Source: CAYLLT01 sp964591605
GTDB lineage: Bacteria; Planctomycetota; Phycisphaerae; UBA1845; PWPN01
Direction of reading: 5' to 3'
Length of the DNA stretch: 6,084 nucleotides
Assembly: GCA_964591605.1 (NCBI GenBank)
Contig: CAZQEN010000418.1
Location: 1-6,084 of the forward strand
A program made the position numbers and the translations under genes. Positions 1-6,084 of this stretch are shown piece by piece (the stretch's first letter is position 1; every line of letters starts with the position of its first letter). Under the pieces are notes generated by a model that made no database searches, was not told the origin of the DNA, and was given only the letters and a program-made list of their open reading frames with translations.

Positions 1-391
1 CATGGGGAGCCAGCCATTGCCGCACCGGCTCGGGCATCAGCGAAATACCGACCTGCACATGACCGTTGAAGCGGAGATAACGGGGATATCGGATCTTCGT
101 CAGAAAGAACGGCATGACCTTTGCCCGTGCGCAGGCATCGATGACGAACTGGATCATGGATCCATCGCCGTTCTCATCCGTAAACCACTCATCGTATTCC
201 ACCAGGCCGCTGGTCTCGCCGAAGCTGATGGGATACTTGAACCCCAACCACTTGTCCTCCAGTTCGCTGGCCAGATCCTTCCAGTTGAGCGCCACGTCCA
301 TGCCGTCGGTATATGAAATCCGCAGATAGCAGAAAGGGCACTCCACAGGAAAGAATCCGACAGCCAGCATGCGTGGTTGTGATCTCGACAT
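1..391 (-). CDS. Radical SAM protein, spore photoproduct lyase-like (N-terminal part, cut by window edge; possibly frameshifted)
   Basis: Read on the minus strand, an open frame starts at ATG 391-389 (MSRSQPRMLAVGFF) and runs 130 codons off the left edge. A stop lies seven codons upstream, so the start is this ATG or the one at residue 8; neither has a well-spaced ribosome binding site. Residues 18-23 read CPFCYL, the end of a radical SAM CxxxCxxC cluster motif as in spore photoproduct lyase (CxxxCxYCYL). Later segments also fit that family: a GETSG stretch near residue 60, FFLTK near 100, and a VQVGISL strand followed by an APHG-like turn at the end. Family members bind a 4Fe-4S cluster and S-adenosylmethionine and do radical chemistry, classically DNA photoproduct repair. 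The first cluster cysteine is absent here (Phe14), and only 17 residues precede the motif, whereas classical lyases have many more. A truncated or frameshifted 5' end is therefore possible. Codons from about residue 17 onward look strongly coding. Subfamily and substrate are unknown. Confidence 0.68.
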   Translation of the reverse strand, partial: MSRSQPRMLAVGFFPVECPFCYLRISYTDGMDVALNWKDLASELEDKWLGFKYPISFGETSGLVEYDEWFTDENGDGSMIQFVIDACARAKVMPFFLTKIRYPRYLRFNGHVQVGISLMPEPVRQWLAPH

Positions 392-712
392 CTCCGAATG
401 TGTGTGGACCTACCGACCTGCCTCTCACACGACGGAGCATCACAGCCACGAACGCCTGATCTACCCGAAGTCGCATGATCAAGGGATCATGAACCATCCA
501 ACAACAATACCGACAAGCGGATAGAACCTTCGGCCAGATGAAACGTGCAGGCTTGTCAGAGTTGAATGCGTGCGTCGTTCGGTGGCGGAATCCAAGCTCC
601 GTCGAAGGCTGAACGCGAGAGACTCAGGGGATGCAGTGAACGACAGACCCGCTTTCGACAGAACTTGGTCGCGAATCTTGCCTGCCCCGTGTGTTTGGGC
701 TATCCCTGGGGT
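392..712. promoter_or_regulatory. Divergent intergenic region between the radical SAM-like gene and the acyltransferase
   Basis: This stretch of about 320 bases separates two genes that point away from each other, so it should hold promoters for both. I see no convincing -35/-10 pair on either strand. The one clear structure is the inverted repeat at 474-491. The right part, 566-712, is open in the acyltransferase frame and could be an N-terminal extension of that gene if ATG 566 is used. Its codons show weaker third-position GC than the body of the gene, and it holds no recognisable domain. On the minus strand, the part next to 391 is open in a second frame that may be the displaced 5' end of the radical SAM-like gene. 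Confidence 0.45.
474..491. repeat. Perfect 7-bp inverted repeat, candidate operator
   Basis: CATGATC, a 4-base spacer AAGG, then GATCATG form a perfect inverted repeat. The half-site centres are 11 bp apart, about one helical turn, which suits a dimeric regulator binding one face of the DNA. It lies in the divergent gap, 83 bp upstream of the minus-strand start and about 220 bp upstream of the preferred plus-strand start. It has no T-run and a short stem, so it is a poor candidate for a terminator. No regulator is encoded in the window, and a palindrome of this length can arise by chance. Confidence 0.35.
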
Positions 713-2197
713 ATGTCGCCGGGCGATCCATCCTGGACACAGGGGTCTACCCCTGCCTCGACGGCCTTGCCACCCGAGAATGCCGAACGGGTCACTGCCT
801 TGCCGCTGGAACCCGATATCGAACGGCCTCTGGGACCGCTTGAGCTGATGGTCTGGCACCTCGATCAAGTCTGCTGTCTCAATGTCGTCGTTCATGCTGA
901 GATCGAAGGCCGGTTGTCGTCGGATGCCCTGAGGCGCGGGCTCGACGCCCTTCAGCGCCGACACGCTCTGACGCGGGTCAGGCTGGCGCCGGATGCCGAC
1001 GGAAACACCTGGTACCGCTCCGGAGTGGGTCCCATTCCGCTGCGCATCGTGGAGAGCGGCCCGGACGACTGGCAAGACGTGCTCCGGTACGAGGCCAACA
1101 CCCGAATACCCGCCGAAACCGGCCCGTTGGTCCGCGTAACGCACCTGCGACAGACCGCCGATCGCTCTACGCTGCTTATCACATTCCATCACGCGATGGG
1201 AGATGCCCTCTCGGGCGCTTACCTGGCGCGCGACCTGGTGGAAGCGACGGCGCTGGCATGTCAGGGCCGCGAGGCGACTCTCGCACCTGTGCCACCGGGG
1301 CCCTACGTGGAGGCGCGCTTTCCCAGGCGGGTGCGCGGGATGGTGGGTTGGCTGAAATACTTTGACCTGGTGGCAAGGATCATCCTGAATGCCTGGTGGC
1401 AGGGCAGGCCCGCAACGCTGATCCCGGATCAACCTGCCGCCCCCAGTGACTCTCGCTGGTATTCGCTGTCCTGCCGCCTGGAGCCGGATTTCACCCGGCA
1501 GCTCGCAGCCCGGGCTCGGCGCGAGAGAACGACCGTGAACGGGGCTCTCGCCGCTGCACTTGCGATGAGCGTCGCCCGGGAGTTCACCTCCGACGCGCCC
1601 GTCAGGTTGAACATGGGTATGCCCGTCGACGTGCGACGCAGGCTGATCCCGCCGGCGGGAGAAGAATGCGGAGCGTTCGCCACCGGCATTACCTGTCTTA
1701 CAACCATCAGGCCCCGGCATGAATTCTGGAATCTCGCGCGAACGCTGGATCAGGATGTCAAACGGAGCCTTGCCCGCGACGCTCACTTCCTGCTCGTTCC
1801 CAAAGCCTGGAGAGTGTATTTCTTCTATGGCAGGATGCTGACGTGGTTCCTTCGGCGAAGGCGCGGCGCGTCAACCGTCATTAAGAGATTCTTTCCGCCA
1901 CCGCTGCCGGTATCGTTGAGCAATATCGGTCGGGTGGATATCGCCTGCGGGCACGGTCCCCTCCGCATTCTGTCGATGGGTTTCGTGGCGGGAGTATCGG
2001 TGCTTGTCCGCCTGTACGCGACCGCTACGACTCTCGACGAAGTTCTCTATTGGCACATCGGCGGAGTGGAGCCGATCCTGAGCCGGCGCCGCATCGAGGG
2101 TCTCGCGGCCGGCGCCCGATCGATCCTGCAGGACGCGGTGGGCCAAACGTGTTCCTCCAGCGCTGCGCCCTCCGAAGGCATGCAGACGATCGCCTGA
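713..2197 (+). CDS. PapA-like / condensation-domain-superfamily acyltransferase
   Basis: From ATG 713 the protein has 494 residues, close to the size of stand-alone condensation-type acyltransferases. Homology-like sequence begins near residue 39 (RPLGPLELMVW). The superfamily's catalytic HHxxxD motif is intact at residues 159-164 (HHAMGD), with His160 as the expected general base. PVDVRR at 304-309 and SNIGR from residue 403 match the conserved Arg-containing and SN(I/V/L)GR motifs of PapA-type and alcohol acyltransferase relatives. The DFGWG motif of peptide-synthetase condensation domains is not evident, and no adenylation or carrier domain is attached, so this is a free enzyme. The family transfers acyl groups from carrier protein or CoA to hydroxyl or amino acceptors. 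Placed 181 bp upstream of a co-directional PKS, it probably esterifies or releases the polyketide product, as PapA5 does. Two aromatic/basic stretches (WLKYFDLVARIILNAWW, and WRVYFFYGRMLTWFLRRRR) could meet membrane or lipid substrates. The start is uncertain: ATG 566 is also in frame and would add 49 residues. Donor and acceptor are unknown. Confidence 0.85.
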   Translation: MSPGDPSWTQGSTPASTALPPENAERVTALPLEPDIERPLGPLELMVWHLDQVCCLNVVVHAEIEGRLSSDALRRGLDALQRRHALTRVRLAPDADGNTWYRSGVGPIPLRIVESGPDDWQDVLRYEANTRIPAETGPLVRVTHLRQTADRSTLLITFHHAMGDALSGAYLARDLVEATALACQGREATLAPVPPGPYVEARFPRRVRGMVGWLKYFDLVARIILNAWWQGRPATLIPDQPAAPSDSRWYSLSCRLEPDFTRQLAARARRERTTVNGALAAALAMSVAREFTSDAPVRLNMGMPVDVRRRLIPPAGEECGAFATGITCLTTIRPRHEFWNLARTLDQDVKRSLARDAHFLLVPKAWRVYFFYGRMLTWFLRRRRGASTVIKRFFPPPLPVSLSNIGRVDIACGHGPLRILSMGFVAGVSVLVRLYATATTLDEVLYWHIGGVEPILSRRRIEGLAAGARSILQDAVGQTCSSSAAPSEGMQTIA

Positions 2198-2378
2198 CGG
2201 CCCCCCCTTGGGTGATGGCTGGGGCACCTGCCGGCGGACCTGTACACACATTTCCAGAAAAGAGCCCAATCCTCTCTTGACTCCGCGAGGAGCGGCCTTA
2301 CCTTGGTGAGCACATCGGCATCTCAGGATTGAATCCAGCCATCTGTTTGGACACGCGCGGTCTCTCGATCTGAAACGG
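2198..2378. other. Gap between acyltransferase and PKS
   Basis: This 181-bp gap opens with a run of seven C and shows only short GC-rich complementarities (for example GGTG 2211-2214 with CACC 2225-2228) and no T-run, so I see no intrinsic terminator. A TTGACT at 2277-2282 resembles a sigma-70 -35 box, but the sequence 16 bases downstream (TACCTT, 2299-2304) is a poor -10. The PKS may have its own promoter here or be read through from the acyltransferase. No small gene is evident. Confidence 0.4.
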
Positions 2379-5300
2379 ATGTCTGACGTGATGACAGCTC
2401 ATCTGGGAAGTTCACGCTCGCCCGATCCGACACACGGCCGGAATGATGGCCGCCATGCGCCTCGTGAGCCCATTGCGATCATCGGCATCGGCTGCCGCCT
2501 TCCCGGCGGCGCCGACAGCCCAACCCAATTCTGGTCGCTCCTTCGAGAGGGTGTGCATGCGATCAGGCGGATTCCCGACGATCGATGGGATCTGAACGCG
2601 TTCTATCACCCGAAGCCTGGAATGCCGGGCAAGAGCTCAAGCTGCTGGGGAGGCTTCATCAACCGCATCGGCGAATTCGATCCCGATTTCTTCGGAATCT
2701 CTCCCCGTGAAGCGGCCCGCATGGACCCTCAGCAGCGGCTGGTGCTGGAGGTGGCCTGGGAGGCGTTGGAGGACGCGGGACAGGTGCTGGACGTGCGGTC
2801 GGGCAGTGAGGGCGGCGTCTTCATCGGCATGTCGAATCATGATTACACCCTGCTCCAGAACACCTGCTGCGACCTGACCGATATCGACGCCCACTCCAAC
2901 ACCGGAGCCGCCCTGAGCATCACGGCCAACCGGCTGTCCTACTACTTCAATCTCCGCGGGCCGAGCATGATCGTTGATACGGCATGCTCTTCGTCCCTGG
3001 TCGCGGTTCATCTGGCTTGCCGGTCGCTTTCGAGTCGCGAATGCCGGTTTGCACTGGCGGGTGGCGTGAACGTGCTGATCAAGCCCGAGCCGTATGTGGG
3101 CTTCAGCCGGATGTCGATGCTCTCGCCTGACGGCAAGTCCAAGGCCTTCGATGCCAAAGGCGATGGAATGACGCGCAGCGAAGGCGCCGCACTCGTCGTG
3201 CTCAAGCGACTCTCCGACGCCCTCGCGGACGAGGATCCGATTTATGCGCTCATTCTGGGATCGGCGGTGAACCAGGACGGCCGGACACCGGGGATCACCG
3301 TCCCCAATCAAGAAGCCCAGGAAGCACTGGTCATCGAAGCCTGCCGCGACGCCGGGGTCGAGCCGGCACAAGTTCAATTCGTCGAGACGCACGGGCCGGG
3401 TACCCGCGTAGGGGATCCGATCGAGGCCCGGGCGCTGGGCCGGGTGCTCGCCGCGAACCGGCCGAAAGGGGACTTCTGTTTCATCGGCTCGGTCAAGACG
3501 AACATCGGCCATCTCGAGCCGGCTTCAGGAATCGCAGGTCTGGTGAAAGCGACTCTGGCCCTGCAGAATCGCGCCATTCCGCCGAACCTGCATCTGGAAA
3601 CGCCTCACCCCGATATTCCATTTGATGAGCTGCAACTCCGCGTGCCGCTGACCCTGCAGCCGTGGCCGCCACACACCGGTCGGGCGCTGGCCGGCGTGAA
3701 CTCCTTCGGTTTCGGCGGGACGAACGCGCACATCGTGCTGTGCGAGGCGCCCACTTCGGCTGAACGCGCGGCAAACGATACAGAGCGCACCGGCCTGGAT
3801 CGGCCCTTTCTGCTGCCGATCTCGGCCCGCAGTCCGGAAGCGCTGCAGGCGGCCGCGCGCCTGGTCCGCGACGCGCTGGCCGAGAAGGGTGAGCTGGTGG
3901 GAGTTCCACTGGAAGACGTGTGCTACACCGCCGGTCTCCGCCGAACACACCACGAGCACCGCCTGAGCCTCGTGGCTCGCACGCGGGAGGAACTGCTCGG
4001 CCATCTGGACGCGTTCCTCGCGGGTGAGCGGCGACCGACGACGAGTACCGGTCGAGCGGCGACCGGCCGGCGGCCCAGGCTCACGTTCGTCTGCTCCGGG
4101 CAGGGCCCGCAGTGGTGGGCGATGGGACGCCAACTGCTCGAACGCGAGCCCGTCTTTAGAGACGTGGTTCATCTCTGTGATGAGCTGATGCGCGGCCACG
4201 CGAGCTGGTCGCTGCTGGGCGAACTCACCGCGGATGAATCCCGGTCGCGCATGGACATCACTTCCATCTCTCAGCCAGCCATCTTTACACTCCAGGTGGC
4301 TCTGGCCGCATTGTGGAAGTCCTGGGGCATTGAGCCGGACGCCGTGGTCGGCCACAGCGTGGGCGAAGTGGCAGCCGCATACCTGGCGGGGGCGCTGAGC
4401 CTTCCGGACGCCGTTCGCGTCATTTTTCATCGCGGCCGCTGCATGGAGCTGGCCGGCGCCGAAGGTGCCATGCTCGCGGTAGGGCTGGACGCCGATGAGG
4501 CCCGGCAAACGATCGCCCCGTATGGTGGCCGCGTGTCCGTCGCCGCGATCAACGGTCCGACGAGCGTGACCCTGTCGGGCGACCGCGAACCGCTGGAAGC
4601 CATCCGCCAGGCACTGGACGCCCGACAGGTGTTCTGCCGTTTTCTGCAGGTCCATTACGCCTTCCACAGCGCCCACATGGATCCGATGCGCGGCGAGCTG
4701 CTGGCGTCGCTCGAGGGCATCGAGCCAAGATCTGCCGCCATCGATCTCGTTTCAACCGTGAGAGGCGACATCATCGACGGCCGCGATCTGGGCCCCGACT
4801 ACTGGTGGCACAACGTGCGGGATTCGGTGCGTTTCGCGGACGGCATCGACAAACTGCTCGAGCGCGAGTGCGACGTATTCCTGGAACTCAGTCCGCACCC
4901 GGTGCTGGCCAGCGCGATCAGCGAGTGCCTGGATCGCCGAAGCCGCAAGGCGTCCGTCCTGCCGTCGCTGCGCCGCAAGGAAGACGAGCAGGCCACGCTG
5001 CTGGGTTCGCTCGGCGCGCTGCACGCGCTGGGCCATCCCATATGCTGGGAGGCGTTGTCGCGGCCGGGGAGCCGGTGCGTCCGCCTGCCCCAGTACCCGT
5101 GGCAGCGCCAGTATTTCTGGCACGAGTCGAAGGAATCCATGGACTTTCGGATTCCCGGCAAGCAGCACCCATTACTGGGGCGCCGGCTGAATGCATCACA
5201 TCCCACGTGGGAATCCAGGGTGGATTGCCGCCTGTTCCCATACCTGGGCGACCACCGCGTCCAGGGTCACGCACTCCTGCCGGGCACCTCGTACCTGGAG

Positions 5301-6084
5301 CTCGCGTGGGCAGCAGGACGCGCGGTGCTGCTCGGCGGTCAGGACTCAGCGCCGGGCGCCTCTCTGATTGTTGAGAATCTCGAACTGCCCAAAGCCTGCT
5401 TCGTTACCGACCAGCAGCTCGTGACGCTTCACACCGCCGTTGACCCCAGAGAGCTGACGATCCACATCAGCAGCCTGAGCGACCCGCAGCAAAGGACCTG
5501 GACGACCCATGCCCGCGGCAGAATCCGAAAGGGCGATGGCAACGGCGAGCTGCGACGGGTTGATCTCGCCGCGATCCGACAACGCTGTCGGGAGGAGCTG
5601 CCGGCGGACGAGTGCTATCGGAAGCTCCGTGAGGTCGGACTGGACTACGGGCCGACTTTCCTGGGGATCGAGCGTCTGTGGAAAGGAGAAATGGAAGCGC
5701 TCGCCCGGGTACGTGATCCGGGCGAACTGGGGCTCGAAACCGTTGGATATCACTTCCACCCCGCGCTGCTCGACGCGTGCCTGCAGGCCCTGACGGGTGC
5801 GATTCCCGGGCGCGCTGACGACACACACCATGTGTACATGCCCGTCGAATTCGACCAGGTGCGCCTCTACGCGCCGCCAGCCTCCGGGCCGTGGACTCAT
5901 GCACGCATCGTTGATGTCGCCCGGCAGGAGCTGGTCTGCGAGGTAGAGATCTTCGACGAAGCAGGCCAGCTTCTCTGCGAGGTCCGCGGCCTGCGCGTCC
6001 GCGCGGTGGACAGCGCTCCGGATGGCGCCTCCCAGGGGGCAGAGGACCTGCTGTACGAGTACCAGTGGCAGCTCAAACCGCTCG
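2379..6084 (+). CDS. Type I polyketide synthase, KS-AT-DH (N-terminal part, cut by window edge)
   Basis: From ATG 2379 there are 1235 codons with no stop before the edge; an in-frame TGA lies upstream, and ATG 2391 is an alternative start. Neither has a clear ribosome binding site. KS spans residues 31 to about 457, with the catalytic triad Cys203 (DTACSSS), His338 (ETHGPGT) and His378 (KTNIGH), and ends with FGFGGTNAH. After a typical KS-AT linker, AT spans about 572-855: GQGPQWW (Gln575), nucleophile Ser660 in GHSVGE, and His763 in YAFHS. The post-AT linker contains YPWQRQ (906-911). DH spans about 930-1207: His959 in HRVQGHALLP (HxxxGxxxxP), YGPTF at 1090, and Asp1132 with Gln1136 in the LLDACLQ motif. 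All three domains look active. The enzyme extends a carrier-bound acyl chain by Claisen condensation and dehydrates the beta-hydroxy intermediate, so a ketoreductase and carrier protein, perhaps also methyltransferase or enoyl reductase domains, should follow. The integral AT excludes a trans-AT system. Iterative versus modular action cannot be decided here. Confidence 0.96.
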   Translation, partial: MSDVMTAHLGSSRSPDPTHGRNDGRHAPREPIAIIGIGCRLPGGADSPTQFWSLLREGVHAIRRIPDDRWDLNAFYHPKPGMPGKSSSCWGGFINRIGEFDPDFFGISPREAARMDPQQRLVLEVAWEALEDAGQVLDVRSGSEGGVFIGMSNHDYTLLQNTCCDLTDIDAHSNTGAALSITANRLSYYFNLRGPSMIVDTACSSSLVAVHLACRSLSSRECRFALAGGVNVLIKPEPYVGFSRMSMLSPDGKSKAFDAKGDGMTRSEGAALVVLKRLSDALADEDPIYALILGSAVNQDGRTPGITVPNQEAQEALVIEACRDAGVEPAQVQFVETHGPGTRVGDPIEARALGRVLAANRPKGDFCFIGSVKTNIGHLEPASGIAGLVKATLALQNRAIPPNLHLETPHPDIPFDELQLRVPLTLQPWPPHTGRALAGVNSFGFGGTNAHIVLCEAPTSAERAANDTERTGLDRPFLLPISARSPEALQAAARLVRDALAEKGELVGVPLEDVCYTAGLRRTHHEHRLSLVARTREELLGHLDAFLAGERRPTTSTGRAATGRRPRLTFVCSGQGPQWWAMGRQLLEREPVFRDVVHLCDELMRGHASWSLLGELTADESRSRMDITSISQPAIFTLQVALAALWKSWGIEPDAVVGHSVGEVAAAYLAGALSLPDAVRVIFHRGRCMELAGAEGAMLAVGLDADEARQTIAPYGGRVSVAAINGPTSVTLSGDREPLEAIRQALDARQVFCRFLQVHYAFHSAHMDPMRGELLASLEGIEPRSAAIDLVSTVRGDIIDGRDLGPDYWWHNVRDSVRFADGIDKLLERECDVFLELSPHPVLASAISECLDRRSRKASVLPSLRRKEDEQATLLGSLGALHALGHPICWEALSRPGSRCVRLPQYPWQRQYFWHESKESMDFRIPGKQHPLLGRRLNASHPTWESRVDCRLFPYLGDHRVQGHALLPGTSYLELAWAAGRAVLLGGQDSAPGASLIVENLELPKACFVTDQQLVTLHTAVDPRELTIHISSLSDPQQRTWTTHARGRIRKGDGNGELRRVDLAAIRQRCREELPADECYRKLREVGLDYGPTFLGIERLWKGEMEALARVRDPGELGLETVGYHFHPALLDACLQALTGAIPGRADDTHHVYMPVEFDQVRLYAPPASGPWTHARIVDVARQELVCEVEIFDEAGQLLCEVRGLRVRAVDSAPDGASQGAEDLLYEYQWQLKPL

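Noticed and set aside
156..165. Palindrome ATGGATCCAT
   Set aside because: It lies within the radical SAM-like coding sequence and is explained by ordinary codons; 10-bp palindromes are common by chance.
2..316. Plus-strand open frame of 104 codons at the left edge
   Set aside because: It lies opposite the radical SAM-like reading frame, which has family motifs and better codon usage.
479..1786. Minus-strand open frame of 435 codons opposite the acyltransferase
   Set aside because: It lies antisense to a gene with clear family motifs, its translation is rich in Arg, Gly, Pro and His with no recognisable domain, and long antisense frames are expected in GC-rich coding DNA.
2198..2230. Possible terminator after the acyltransferase
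   Set aside because: Only 4-5 bp stems can be drawn and there is no T-run, so it does not meet the pattern of an intrinsic terminator.
2277..2304. Possible sigma-70 promoter before the PKS (TTGACT, then TACCTT)
   Set aside because: The -35-like element is fair but the -10 matches the consensus at only about half its positions, too weak to list as a separate feature.
2637..3512. Minus-strand open frame of 291 codons opposite the KS domain
   Set aside because: Antisense shadow of the KS domain, with no family signature of its own.
3525..4676. Minus-strand open frame of 383 codons opposite the PKS KS-AT region
   Set aside because: Antisense shadow of the strongly supported PKS; low-complexity Arg/Gln/His composition and no domain.
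4805..5374. Plus-strand open frame of 189 codons in another frame of the PKS
   Set aside because: It overlaps the PKS AT and DH coding sequence out of frame, and its Arg/Pro/Gly/Ala-rich translation is typical of a frame shadow.

Overview
This GC-rich bacterial window holds the start of a polyketide or lipid biosynthesis locus. Strong third-position GC in the reading frames and the multidomain type I polyketide synthase (PKS) suggest a high-GC bacterium with secondary or lipid metabolism, such as a proteobacterium, myxobacterium, actinobacterium or acidobacterium-like lineage. The sequence alone does not let me name the phylum. No rRNA, tRNA, CRISPR array, insertion sequence or integrase is visible.

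Layout. (1) Positions 1-391, minus strand: the N-terminal 130 codons of a protein resembling the spore photoproduct lyase branch of the radical SAM superfamily, cut by the left edge. Its iron-sulfur cysteine motif lacks the first cysteine in this frame. (2) Positions 392-712: a divergent gap of about 320 bases with a perfect 7-bp inverted repeat, a possible operator. (3) Positions 713-2197, plus strand: a stand-alone condensation/PapA-like acyltransferase with an intact HHxxxD active-site motif. (4) Positions 2198-2378: a short gap with no convincing terminator. (5) Position 2379 to the right edge, plus strand: the first 1235 residues of a large type I PKS, ordered ketosynthase (KS), acyltransferase (AT), dehydratase (DH), with all expected catalytic residues present. 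The protein continues past the window.

The acyltransferase and the PKS run in the same direction and are probably co-expressed. The simplest model is that the PKS builds a (partly) reduced acyl chain and the PapA-like enzyme moves that chain, or another acyl group, from a carrier protein or CoA onto an alcohol or amine. This resembles PapA5 in mycobacterial dimycocerosate lipid synthesis. The divergent radical SAM-like gene may or may not belong to the pathway.

The enzyme families are established ones. The points that merit attention are the broken cysteine motif of the radical SAM-like gene, the acyltransferase-PKS pairing, several non-consensus motifs in the PKS, and the palindrome in the divergent promoter region.
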